Origin: an uncultured Granulosicoccus sp. | GTDB lineage: Bacteria > Pseudomonadota > Gammaproteobacteria > Granulosicoccales > Granulosicoccaceae | Direction of reading: 5' to 3' | Assembly (NCBI GenBank): GCA_947495035.1 | Contig: CANLXI010000006.1 | Span: 171,257-235,256 of the forward strand | Length of the DNA stretch: 64,000 nucleotides | Shown: positions 8,640 to 17,117 of the stretch, piece after piece | Layout: every line of letters begins with the position of its first letter | Position numbering within the stretch: the stretch's first letter is position 1 | Position numbers and translations under genes: made by a program | The notes under the pieces: generated by a model | What the model saw: the letters and a program-made list of their open reading frames with translations, nothing else | What the model was told of the DNA's origin: nothing | Databases searched by the model: none

Positions 8640-10271
8640 TCAGCCAGACCGTCTCCATCGTCCGGCAAGCAGCAGGCACAGCATGGTCAGCCACCAGGGG
8701 CTGACCGACCCGCTCGAGCGTCTGGGTACCGACACATCGCCCACTTTCCAGTCGAAGCTGCTGCTGGTCTGGTAGTGATCGTCCCGCACGGCGACCGACA
8801 CGGTGTAATTGCCAGCCTGCCGGGTGGATCCCTGCAGGTGCCCACGCGTGTTCATGCGCACCCCGGGTGGCAGGCCGGAGGCGGTAAAGCTCAGGACGTC
8901 GTTGTCGGGGTCTTCGGCCGACAGGTGACCGTGTATCAGGTCCCCGGGATCGTTCTCCAGATTGACCAGGTCGACGAAACTCGGTGGACTGTTGGGCAGT
9001 GAGGCCAGTGAGCTGGTACCCGTCAGCAGATTCCGGGGCTGCATGACGAAACCGTCCCAGTGGGTGTGCATATTGCGCTGATCTTCACTGCGAGGCACAT
9101 GATGAAAGCCGACCCGATGCCACAGCACGATATCCTGTCCTGCGATGGACTGACCATCGACATACTGCAATACGTGGTTGAGGCAGTCGGGGTTGAAGCG
9201 GGCATTCTGGCTGGCGAATCGTTCACAATCGTTGGCGACCGTGACAAACAGATCGTAGGCTGAATAGGGTTCCACTTCCTCACGCACGAAGCGATGTCCG
9301 AGGCGTAGCGGTTCGATCGTGTAGGCCGGGCTGTCGATGGCCTCGCTGGCGCTGATCTGCCAGCTCTGCTGGGTGTCGGGATCGATCTGTCGCGCCTGTT
9401 CGGTGTCGAAGGTCTCGCTTTGACGAATACGGCGGCCATCACTCTGCAACACATAGCGTGTTTCGGAGAAGCGATCATCGGTGGCCGATTCCCCGAGATC
9501 GAAATCCAGGCGCCAGTAGTAGTTGTGGGTGTGTGACAGCCACAGGGTGTCGGGGTCGTTCTGCAGGACACGTCCGTAGGGCAGATCGATTTGGGCCGAG
9601 CTGCGTTGCAAGGCACCGGTAGCCCCGACGCCCGGTTCCATGGCACCGTCATCGTAGAAGCTCCAGCTGATGATGTAGGCGTAGGCACCGACTTGCGATA
9701 CGGAAAACAGGTTCAGGCTTTCGGCCTTCACCGAACGGTTTGCCGTACGGTAGCCATTGTCGCTCTGGCCGCGCCAGCGGCAGATGGCCGGGCGAGTCTG
9801 CACATCGAGCAGCTCTCCCTGAGGGCAGTCAGCCTCGGTAAGTGTCAGCAGATAGCCGCCACCGAGACCGTATTGGGTGACATCGTTGTAGGTGACGTCA
9901 CTGTCATCGTAGGCCACGTGCAGCTGGCTCAGTCTGGCAGAGCTGAGCACCGGCAGCGGCTCGCCATCGGGAGGGGTGTACTGCACATCCGTCAGTACCA
10001 GGTTTTCGCGGATGCGCGACTCCCAGCACAGATCCCAGACAGCGCCGTTGGAGAAGGTCTCGGTGATGCGCGAGTCGGCATCACAGGCCGGTTCCGCCGC
10101 TTGTGCCTGCCTGAAGCCCAGGCCAATGCCGGCCGACTGCTCATCATCGACGTGAAGCGTGAGTAGACAACTGACCGAAAGCAGGGTGATCAGGGCCAGC
10201 CGGCGAGCAGTTCGGGGCAGGGTATCGTTCAAGGCTCTGCGCAGTAGAGTGTCCAGTTTTGTCGCCATCAT
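8640..10271 (-). CDS. Copper amine oxidase-like exported protein with altered quinone-cofactor site
   Basis: This is a 543-residue protein from the ATG at 10271; a GTG at 10412 with GAGGTG upstream is an alternative. It carries the catalytic core pattern of copper amine oxidases: the base Asp region YNDVTQYGLGGGYL (D130), the quinone Tyr region VGAYAYIISWSFYDDG (Y197), the H-x-H copper ligands in LSHTHNYYWRLDFDL (H247, H249), and VGFHHVPRSED with the third His. The cofactor consensus Asn-Tyr-Asp/Glu is here Ala-Tyr-Ala. A cadherin/He_PIG-like domain follows (about 430-510), then a Ser/Gly, hydrophobic, Arg-rich tail like GlyGly-CTERM sorting signals. Homology is clear; activity is doubtful. 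Confidence 0.8.
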   Translation of the reverse strand: MMATKLDTLLRRALNDTLPRTARRLALITLLSVSCLLTLHVDDEQSAGIGLGFRQAQAAEPACDADSRITETFSNGAVWDLCWESRIRENLVLTDVQYTPPDGEPLPVLSSARLSQLHVAYDDSDVTYNDVTQYGLGGGYLLTLTEADCPQGELLDVQTRPAICRWRGQSDNGYRTANRSVKAESLNLFSVSQVGAYAYIISWSFYDDGAMEPGVGATGALQRSSAQIDLPYGRVLQNDPDTLWLSHTHNYYWRLDFDLGESATDDRFSETRYVLQSDGRRIRQSETFDTEQARQIDPDTQQSWQISASEAIDSPAYTIEPLRLGHRFVREEVEPYSAYDLFVTVANDCERFASQNARFNPDCLNHVLQYVDGQSIAGQDIVLWHRVGFHHVPRSEDQRNMHTHWDGFVMQPRNLLTGTSSLASLPNSPPSFVDLVNLENDPGDLIHGHLSAEDPDNDVLSFTASGLPPGVRMNTRGHLQGSTRQAGNYTVSVAVRDDHYQTSSSFDWKVGDVSVPRRSSGSVSPWWLTMLCLLLAGRWRRSG

Positions 10272-10411
10272 CGTGTTCGGATCCCGGTGCAGGCGCCATT
10301 GCCGGCCTCTGTACAGGTGTCTGCTCAGGAACCAGCCCTGGCATTTGCTGCAGCCCTGCGCTGAAAAGTCCGACTGCCTGTTTGCCGGTGTCTGCCACCA
10401 TTGCCCTCGCA

Positions 10412-11623
10412 CTAGTCATTCACCTCGAAGGGTGAGGCCGCCGTCCAGTCGAAAGGGGTCAGGTCGAACTGCAGGGACACATCACGCAGGACTGGCCAGT
10501 CCTCGATGCTCGGATCCAGCGTGCGCGAAAGGCTGTACCAAAGCACTGGCTGGTTGCCTTGCAAGGGGTCACCGTCGATGAAATCATCGAGCGACTCTCC
10601 GCAGCCGGTTGTTCGGGACGCGCTGTTGCCCGGCTCGGTTTCGCCGCTGTTCAGCCAGGCGTGCCGTTCGCAGGCCTGGAACACGGTAACGGCGCCGTCG
10701 GACTGTGCCCACTCCATGCCGGTGTTGGAGAAACTGAAGCCACTGTTGGCAGGGTCCAGGTAGTAACCGGCGCCACTGGCATCCACGATGCGCCAGCCGC
10801 GAAAATTCTCGCGTTCCACCTGCAGCAGCGTTTCGCTGGTCAGCGTTCTGACCTGCATCGGGCGTCGGTTGCCAGCAGTGGTATCGAGCGGAAAATCGAA
10901 TTGTTCCACACGATCTGCGGTGGGTGTATCCAGTTCGAATACCATGCGCCAGTTGGCCAGCAAGGTAGCGCGCGTCAGCGCTTCGGTATCTGCCGGAATG
11001 GCCTGCGCATGCTCAGGGTCCTGATTGGTAAGCGCTGCGCGACCGGAGAGGCTCAGGCCAGGGCGAATCTGACCATCCTCGGTGAAGGTGAAACTGCTGG
11101 TCCAGCTCAGGGTTTCTCGCTGGAAGGCGCTGCTGAGTTCCAGCTTCTGACTCTGAATGGCGGGACGCTGGGCGTACTTGGCGAGTATGCGATTGTCGCT
11201 GACGCGCGAACAGACGGCCGCAGCATGACCGGAGACGTTCAGGCGGGTGCCGTCACAGCTGTTGTCATTCATGCTGATGATATCGGTGGCCTCGGCGCTG
11301 CGAGGAGGCTGCAGCGACGGCTGTATCTGGGCAATGGGAGCGCGACTGTCGTGGTAGTGCAGCAGCAGCTGACCCAGGTGGGCTTCGGCAATGACCGGGC
11401 GCAGACTGTCTCCAGGTGCGCGGTAGCGAACCGAGCGCACGGTCAGGCCGTGAGATTCCTCGACGGCAATGCACATGGACCAGGTGGCACCGGAGCTGAA
11501 GGCATGATCCACCGCCAGCTGCGCTCCGCAATCGGTCTGTTGGGCGTGCACCGGGGCAATCAGTCGCAGGAGCAGCAGTGACAGCAATGCCGCAGGCAGG
11601 CGAATCCGGCTCAGCTTGCTCAT
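10412..11623 (-). CDS. Degenerate amine oxidase-like exported protein (probable pseudoenzyme)
   Basis: This 403-residue protein has a signal peptide (LLSLLLLRLIAPVHAQ). It matches the neighbouring amine-oxidase-like protein in order: CGAQLAVDHAFSSGATWSMC, VRSVRYRAPGD, AHLGQLLLHYHDS, LSWTSSFTFTEDGQIRPG and ATLLANWRMVFELD. Every catalytic element is lost: the quinone Tyr position lies in a Thr/Leu/Ser stretch, the H-x-H copper pair is absent, and the FHHVPR segment is SLSRTLDPS. It may be a structural or binding partner of the intact homologue. Its ATG overlaps the upstream stop as ATGA, showing translational coupling. Confidence 0.7.
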   Translation of the reverse strand: MSKLSRIRLPAALLSLLLLRLIAPVHAQQTDCGAQLAVDHAFSSGATWSMCIAVEESHGLTVRSVRYRAPGDSLRPVIAEAHLGQLLLHYHDSRAPIAQIQPSLQPPRSAEATDIISMNDNSCDGTRLNVSGHAAAVCSRVSDNRILAKYAQRPAIQSQKLELSSAFQRETLSWTSSFTFTEDGQIRPGLSLSGRAALTNQDPEHAQAIPADTEALTRATLLANWRMVFELDTPTADRVEQFDFPLDTTAGNRRPMQVRTLTSETLLQVERENFRGWRIVDASGAGYYLDPANSGFSFSNTGMEWAQSDGAVTVFQACERHAWLNSGETEPGNSASRTTGCGESLDDFIDGDPLQGNQPVLWYSLSRTLDPSIEDWPVLRDVSLQFDLTPFDWTAASPFEVND

Positions 11624-12363
11624 CGACGCCGCAACTCGCCGACTTGTTGTGTGTTCAGATGAATGAGAGGTTCGGTCGTGAAGACGGTATGGCTGGCATC
11701 AAACAGTGACAGCAGCGCACAACGCGATACCAGACAGGGATCTCCACTGTCCAGTGGTTCGTGGATACTGGCCTTGACGTCCAGTTCGTCCAGCGTCGTG
11801 AACGGTGTCGCATTGCGCAGGGCGTGTTCCGCCTGCAATGCTGCCAGCAGGCTGGCATCGCGTTCCAGCAGGCTTCTGGCAAAGGCGATTTCCTGCTCGC
11901 TCAGTGGCAGATGCACGGACTCGATGCGTTGCTGCCGTGTCAGGGTTCGATTCTCGAGATCGATGACCAGCATTCTGGCGGATTGAGTCGTGTAATCATA
12001 CTGGTAGACTCTGGCATGGCGCACCTGGCCGGCATTCTTGCTTTCCTGCTTCTCGATGAACAGGGTCTGCACCCCGAGCGGGTGAGACTGGTGTTTGCCG
12101 GCAGCGTCCGACCAGGGGACTTGTGCAGCCAGGGAAGCGGCCACATGTTGCTCTTCTGCCAGCAGGCCTCGGGCGTGGCCCGAAGTTTGCCAGATCAGCA
12201 GTACCAGTAGCAGCAGGAGCCTTGCCGGCGACCGAGTCAGCTGCCGGATACAATGCTGCCCCTTGCGGGTAGAAACGGCGGCCTGGCGCGCCAGCACGGT
12301 GTACAGGCGAGAAAGCCGCAGCAGCAGAAGTACCGGGGGGCGGAATGGGAATGATTTCGTCAT
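11620..12363 (-). CDS. Membrane-anchored or exported protein resembling copper amine oxidase N-domains
   Basis: This 247-residue protein (ATG 12363; 12378 is also possible) has a basic leader and one hydrophobic segment (ARLLLLLVLLIWQTSGHA, about 47-64), a signal peptide or anchor. The rest reads HARVYQYDYTTQSARMLVID, then LPLSEQEIAFARSLLERD and a late CLVSRC. This is the arrangement of the N2/N3 domains that precede the catalytic barrel in copper amine oxidases. A longer upstream extension of the frame would run over the divergent gene at 12436 and is rejected. It heads the three-gene amine-oxidase-like operon. The assignment is inferred from pattern and context. Confidence 0.6.
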   Translation of the reverse strand: MTKSFPFRPPVLLLLRLSRLYTVLARQAAVSTRKGQHCIRQLTRSPARLLLLLVLLIWQTSGHARGLLAEEQHVAASLAAQVPWSDAAGKHQSHPLGVQTLFIEKQESKNAGQVRHARVYQYDYTTQSARMLVIDLENRTLTRQQRIESVHLPLSEQEIAFARSLLERDASLLAALQAEHALRNATPFTTLDELDVKASIHEPLDSGDPCLVSRCALLSLFDASHTVFTTEPLIHLNTQQVGELRRR

Positions 12364-12435
12364 GCTATTGTCAATCATACGATGCTTGCGGGCTGTTCGC
12401 CGGTATCTCGATCGCAACCTGACCTTTTTGAGTGA

Positions 12436-13095
12436 ATGAACACTGACTGGATCCACTATTTTGGCTATGGTTCCCTGGTGAACCGGGAAACACGACCGGC
12501 CGACGAGATTGCGCATTCGGCGCGGCTCAATGGTTGGCAGCGTGTCTGGGACCATCGAGTGACCGATCCTGCCCGGGAGAAGCGATGCACATCGCTGAGT
12601 ATCGAACCTACTTCCGGCGTGGTGGTGCAGCCCGGGCAGGAAGTGGTTCCCGCGGGAATCGATGGCGTCGTGGTGCGATTGCCACTGGCGCACCTGCCAC
12701 AGCTTGATGCCCGGGAAGCCGGCTACGACCGCCTGAGCCTGCCGCTGAGTGACTTCGAACTGTCGGACGAGCTGCGCCAGCAGATGTTCGAGGAAGGGGT
12801 GGAGAGCATCATGGTCTACCGCAGCCAGACAGAGAATCGCCTGCTGGCCGATCAGGGCAATCCGGTATTGCAAAGCTATGTGGATTGCGTCATGGCCGGT
12901 TACCTGCAGCGCTTCGGTGAACAGGGGGTGCAGGACATGGTCAACAGTACGCGTGGCTGGGAATGCCCGTTGTTCGACGATCGCCGCGATCCCTTCTACC
13001 CGCGCTGGGTCGATGTCGATGACAGTAGCCGACAATACTTCGACTCCCTGATCATGGCGCAGCTGGATCTGCAGCAACGCAGCCATCTGGCCTGA
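12436..13095 (+). CDS. Gamma-glutamylcyclotransferase-fold protein
   Basis: This is a 219-residue protein of the GGCT/ChaC superfamily. The substrate-binding loop YFGYGSLVN is at residues 8-16 and the catalytic Glu is likely in LDAREAGYDRL near residue 94. Members release 5-oxoproline from gamma-glutamyl peptides such as glutathione. The C-terminal half (from about 110) is longer than in ChaC and not recognised. The gene is divergent from the amine-oxidase-like operon with 57-72 bases between starts, so the two may share a control region. The exact substrate is not known. Confidence 0.75.
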   Translation: MNTDWIHYFGYGSLVNRETRPADEIAHSARLNGWQRVWDHRVTDPAREKRCTSLSIEPTSGVVVQPGQEVVPAGIDGVVVRLPLAHLPQLDAREAGYDRLSLPLSDFELSDELRQQMFEEGVESIMVYRSQTENRLLADQGNPVLQSYVDCVMAGYLQRFGEQGVQDMVNSTRGWECPLFDDRRDPFYPRWVDVDDSSRQYFDSLIMAQLDLQQRSHLA

Positions 13096-13320
13096 CTCGT
13101 CCTGCGATCGTCGATGTCGCAATGGCACGACAATCGGCTGAATAATGCATGCCACAACCCCTGAGCGGTTGCTGGCAGCAGCCTGCATCGGTACAGGGTT
13201 CTGACGGCCCCGGCAGGCACCTCGAATTCATCACAAGTCTCATGCGCAAGTTGTCCCATCAATCACTTGCGACACCGGGTGGTGTTTGCGATCATGGGCG
13301 GCTGATTGACGAGGCCATGC

Positions 13321-14088
13321 ATGGACATATCAAGATTCATCACGGAGAGTGATGGGGCTGTATCCTTCGAAGAAACACAGGCCAGTGCCTTTGCCAAGGG
13401 TGTGGCTGGCGATTTCAACCCGATTCATGACCCGCAGAGCAAGCGTTTCTGCGTGCCTGGTGACTTGCTGTTCTCGGTGCTGCTGCATCGCTATGGCGCG
13501 GCAAGACATACCCGTGTGCAGTTCTCCGGCATGCTCGATGGCAAGACCCGCATGCTGCTGCCGCCCGCCGTGGATGGACAGGCCGACATTACCGATGCGC
13601 GCGATCGTGCGCTGCTGAGCCTGTCACTGGACGGAGAACGATTTACCGACCAGAGCTTCATTGCTCAGTTGTGTGAGCAGTACGTGCGCTTCTCGGGACA
13701 GACCTTCCCCGATGTGCTGGTCCCTTTGATGCGCAGTGCAGAGACGATGATCAACCCGGCCCGACCCATGGTGATCTACAGGAACATGTCCATCGATCTT
13801 GAAGACTCGGCAGTGGCCTTGTTCGTCGATTCGGCCGATGGACAGTTGGCGCGGCTGCGCGATACCATCGATGGCCAGCTGACGCTGGAGCTGGCTGATT
13901 CCGATATCAGTGTCGATGGGCGCAAGGGGCAGGTGCAATTGAAGTTCGATATCGAAGTGGCAGGCCGGACCATCGGTACCGGTGAGAAGAACCTCGTACT
14001 CAGTGGCTTGCGAGAGTACGACGAGGCGGCCATGCAGGTTGTTGTCGATGAATACAACCAGCGTCGCCACGCCTATCAGGGAGTTTGA
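13321..14088 (+). CDS. DUF3581 family protein
   Basis: This 255-residue cytoplasmic protein matches the gammaproteobacterial DUF3581 family, recognised by KGVAGDFNPIHD followed by KRFCVPGDLLFSVLLHRYG. The DFNPIHD stretch resembles the hydratase motif of MaoC-like hot-dog proteins, suggesting a thioesterase or hydratase ancestry, but no function is established. I place the start at ATG 13321, which has GAGG six bases upstream; a TTG 15 bases earlier is possible. The stop abuts the short-chain dehydrogenase start, so the pair is probably cotranscribed and may act on the same acyl substrate. Confidence 0.8.
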   Translation: MDISRFITESDGAVSFEETQASAFAKGVAGDFNPIHDPQSKRFCVPGDLLFSVLLHRYGAARHTRVQFSGMLDGKTRMLLPPAVDGQADITDARDRALLSLSLDGERFTDQSFIAQLCEQYVRFSGQTFPDVLVPLMRSAETMINPARPMVIYRNMSIDLEDSAVALFVDSADGQLARLRDTIDGQLTLELADSDISVDGRKGQVQLKFDIEVAGRTIGTGEKNLVLSGLREYDEAAMQVVVDEYNQRRHAYQGV

Positions 14089-14090
14089 AC

Positions 14091-14855
14091 ATGCGTTGTG
14101 AATCCGAAGTCTCCGTCGTCATCACGGGCGGTGCCTCAGGCCTGGGGCGTGGTACCGCGTCCCATCTGTCTTCACTGGGATGCCGGGTTGCCGTCCTCGA
14201 TCTGCCCAATGAGGCCGCGGCGGCCGAACTGGCCAGTGATGGTATCGGTTTCGTTGCCTGTGACATCACGCAGGTAGAGGCGGTGGATGCCGCCATCGAA
14301 CAGGTGATTGCCAGCCAGGGTGTACCCCGGGTCGTGGTCAATTGCGCCGGTATCGCCCCGGCGGCTCGCAGTGTCAGCCGCGACGGGGCGCACGATGCCG
14401 ATCTGTTTGCCCGAGTCATCAGCGTCAACCTGACCGGTTCCTTCCTGGTTGCCTCGCGATTCGCAGCGCATATGGTCGGCAACGAACCGGGCGAGGATCA
14501 GGAGCGTGGTGTCATCATCAATACCGCTTCGGTAGCAGCCTTTGACGGACAGGTCGGTCAGTGCGCCTATTCGGCGTCCAAGGCCGGTATCGTCGGCATG
14601 ACCTTGCCCATGGCACGAGATCTGGCATCGCTGGGCGTGCGGGTCTGTGCCATTGCCCCGGGAATCTTCGAAACGCCGATGGTTACCGGCATGCCGGATG
14701 AGGTGCAGCAGAGTCTGGCCGCTCAGGTGCCGTTTCCCAAACGTCTGGGCAAGCCGTCGGATTATGCGACACTGGTCCAGCACATCATCGAGAACACGAT
14801 GCTCAATGGAGAGGTCATCCGACTCGATGGTGCCATACGCATGGGTGCCAGATAG
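14091..14855 (+). CDS. Short-chain dehydrogenase/reductase (3-hydroxyacyl-CoA dehydrogenase type II-like)
   Basis: This is a 254-residue classical SDR. The NAD-binding motif TGGASGLG is near residue 13, NCAGIAP near 85, and the catalytic Ser and YxxxK are in NTASVAAF and YSASKAG. The phrases GMTLPMARDLASLGVRVCAI and APGIFETPM are typical of HSD17B10-like 3-hydroxyacyl-CoA dehydrogenases, so oxidation of short branched or straight 3-hydroxyacyl-CoA is likely. GGGAG lies 7 bases before ATG 14091. It is tightly coupled to the DUF3581 gene and followed 45 bases later by recQ. Confidence 0.85.
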   Translation: MRCESEVSVVITGGASGLGRGTASHLSSLGCRVAVLDLPNEAAAAELASDGIGFVACDITQVEAVDAAIEQVIASQGVPRVVVNCAGIAPAARSVSRDGAHDADLFARVISVNLTGSFLVASRFAAHMVGNEPGEDQERGVIINTASVAAFDGQVGQCAYSASKAGIVGMTLPMARDLASLGVRVCAIAPGIFETPMVTGMPDEVQQSLAAQVPFPKRLGKPSDYATLVQHIIENTMLNGEVIRLDGAIRMGAR

Positions 14856-14900
14856 TCTCGACAAACCTGGTCCACACGTTCCACTTCGCATGGAGGCGAA

Positions 14901-16730
14901 ATGCAGACACAGAAAATGACGTCCACTGCCGCACTGGAAATACTTCAGACCATCTATGGCTTCGATGAGTTTCGAGGTCAGCAACAAGCCATTGTCGATA
15001 CGGTCATCGCCGGTGGAGATGCGCTGGTTCTGATGCCGACCGGGGGCGGCAAGTCCCTGTGCTATCAGATTCCCGCGCTGGCCAGACCCGGTACCGGCAT
15101 CATCATCTCGCCATTGATTGCACTGATGCAGGATCAGGTGGATGCGCTCAAGGCGCTTGACCTGAACGCTGCCTTCATCAACTCCTCGATGGATGCGCAA
15201 AGCGTGGCGCAGACCGAAAATGCCTTGTTGGCGGGCGAAATCGACATGCTGTACGTGGCACCGGAGCGTCTGCTGATGCCGCAGATGCTCTCGCTGATCG
15301 ATCGCTGTCAGATTGCCTTGTTTGCCATCGATGAGGCCCACTGTGTGTCCCAGTGGGGTCACGATTTCCGGCGCGAGTATCTGGGCCTGTCGATTCTCTC
15401 CGAACGCTATCCCGATGTGCCACGCATTGCATTGACGGCAACGGCGGATGAACGCAGCCGGCAGGAGATTGCCGGTAATCTGCAATTGACCGAAGCAGCC
15501 AGTTTCGTCAGCAGCTTCGATCGTCCCAATATCCGATACGCCATCGGCGAGCCGGACAACGCTCGCGAGGCCATGCTGCAGTTTCTGGATACGCATCATG
15601 AGGGTGATGCCGGCATTGTCTATTGCCTGTCACGCAAGAAAGTGGAGCAGACGGCGGAATGGCTGAACAAGCAGGGCAGAACCGCACTGGCGTATCATGC
15701 CGGTCTGTCGGCCGAAGAGCGACAACATAATCAGACGCGGTTTCTGCGTGAGGATGGGCTGATCGTCGTCGCAACCATCGCCTTCGGCATGGGAATCGAC
15801 AAGCCCGATGTTCGATTCGTGGTGCATCTGAATCTGCCCAAGAGTGTCGAGGCCTATTACCAGGAGACCGGGCGAGCCGGTCGCGACGGATTGCCCTCGA
15901 ATGCCTGGATGGCCTATGGCCTGCAGGATGTCATCAATCTGCGCTCGATGATGGCGCAGTCCGATGCCGATGAGCAGCACAAGCGTCTGGAGAATCACAA
16001 GCTGGAGACCATGCTGGGTCTGGCCGAGCTGACGACCTGCAGACGGCAAGCCTTGCTCAGTTACTTCGGTGATACGCTGGAGGAACCCTGTGGCAACTGT
16101 GACAACTGTCTGCATCCGCCGCATACCTGGGATGCGACCGAATCGGCCCGCAAGGCGCTGTCCTGTGTCTATCGTACCGGTCAGCGTTTCGGGGTCAGCT
16201 ATGTGGTGGATGTCTTGCTGGGCAAGGATTCGGAACGCATCCAGCGCTTCGGGCATGAACGCCTGTCAACCTACGGCATTGGCAAGGAACATTCGGCGCT
16301 GGAGTGGCGCAATCTGTTCCGGCAGCTGATTGCCCGGGGTCTGCTGGCAGTCGATGTCGATGGTCATGGCTCGGTCATGCTGACCGAAGCGGCGCGACCG
16401 GTTCTGAAGGGCATCGAGACCCTGCATCTGCGAGAGCTGACTGTTGCCACTGGCAAGCGACAAGGCTCTGCGGGTCGGCGCAAGCGGGCGATGGCCGAGA
16501 TTGCAGAGCACGATCAGCCACTATGGAACGCATTACGAGGATTGCGCAAGCAGCTGAGCGATGTGGCCGGGGTACCCGCCTATATCGTGTTCAATGACAG
16601 TACTCTGGCCGACATGATCGCCATCAAGCCACGTGATCGGACCGAGATGGCCAGTGTGTCAGGTGTCGGTCAGCACAAGCTGGAACAGTACGGCGATGAA
16701 TTTCTGGAGGTCATTCGCGAGCACGCCTGA
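14901..16730 (+). CDS. recQ: ATP-dependent DNA helicase RecQ
   Basis: This 609-residue protein is a complete RecQ. The helicase core shows Walker [17 protein letters not shown], motif [22 protein letters not shown], and motif VI with [10 protein letters not shown]. The zinc-binding cysteines are in [13 protein letters not shown] and CGNCDNC near residues 375-400. A winged-helix RQC domain and a C-terminal HRDC domain (about 530-605) follow. It is a 3'-5' helicase in RecF-pathway recombination and fork repair. GGAGG four bases before ATG 14901 fixes the start. It is probably cotranscribed with the dehydrogenase upstream. Confidence 0.97.
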   Translation: MQTQKMTSTAALEILQTIYGFDEFRGQQQAIVDTVIAGGDALVLMPTGGGKSLCYQIPALARPGTGIIISPLIALMQDQVDALKALDLNAAFINSSMDAQSVAQTENALLAGEIDMLYVAPERLLMPQMLSLIDRCQIALFAIDEAHCVSQWGHDFRREYLGLSILSERYPDVPRIALTATADERSRQEIAGNLQLTEAASFVSSFDRPNIRYAIGEPDNAREAMLQFLDTHHEGDAGIVYCLSRKKVEQTAEWLNKQGRTALAYHAGLSAEERQHNQTRFLREDGLIVVATIAFGMGIDKPDVRFVVHLNLPKSVEAYYQETGRAGRDGLPSNAWMAYGLQDVINLRSMMAQSDADEQHKRLENHKLETMLGLAELTTCRRQALLSYFGDTLEEPCGNCDNCLHPPHTWDATESARKALSCVYRTGQRFGVSYVVDVLLGKDSERIQRFGHERLSTYGIGKEHSALEWRNLFRQLIARGLLAVDVDGHGSVMLTEAARPVLKGIETLHLRELTVATGKRQGSAGRRKRAMAEIAEHDQPLWNALRGLRKQLSDVAGVPAYIVFNDSTLADMIAIKPRDRTEMASVSGVGQHKLEQYGDEFLEVIREHA

Positions 16731-16748
16731 CGCGATCTGCCCGGACCC

Positions 16749-17051
16749 TCAGTGCAGATACTGCGTATCCGGGCGTCGTGAATAGCGTACTTCGCGATCC
16801 AGCAGTTCCCCCTTGAGTGAATAGCGCTCCCAGCCAATCTGCTTGCGGTAAGGGGGGCGCAGGGATTGTCGTGTCCAGGTACGAAAGCGTGCGATCAGCT
16901 GCGCCTGCGCGTCATGCTCTTCGAACCAGTGTGATTCGTATTCGCTGCCGTTGCGAGTTTCCCTGCGGCTACCGGACACGGTCAGACTGTGTTCCGTCGG
17001 CAAGTCCAGCAGCGTTCTGAATCTGGCCTTGGTGTCCTCCTCACTCGTCAT
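16749..17051 (-). CDS. Hypothetical small cytoplasmic protein
   Basis: This is a 100-residue polar, charged protein without signal peptide or membrane segment. It is rich in Arg, Glu and Tyr (EEDTKARFRTLLDLPTEHSL at the start, RPPYRKQIGWERY later). The stop lies 18 bases from the recQ stop, so the genes are convergent. Codon use looks like that of its neighbours and no competing frame is credible, so I accept it as a real gene. I do not recognise the family. Confidence 0.6.
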   Translation of the reverse strand: MTSEEDTKARFRTLLDLPTEHSLTVSGSRRETRNGSEYESHWFEEHDAQAQLIARFRTWTRQSLRPPYRKQIGWERYSLKGELLDREVRYSRRPDTQYLH

Positions 17052-17117
17052 GACTTGTTGCCGACCCTGGAAAGGTCGTCTTGACGTCGAGCAGGTGGTT
17101 GTCGGGGCCCGCCGCCG

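Noticed and set aside
12379..13188. Upstream extension of the amine oxidase N-domain-like frame
   Set aside because: The extension lies antisense to the clear cyclotransferase-fold gene at 12436-13095 and lacks a start signal.
14172..15599. Minus-strand frame of 475 codons opposite the dehydrogenase and recQ genes
   Set aside because: It is a shadow of two certain genes on the plus strand and has no motif of its own.
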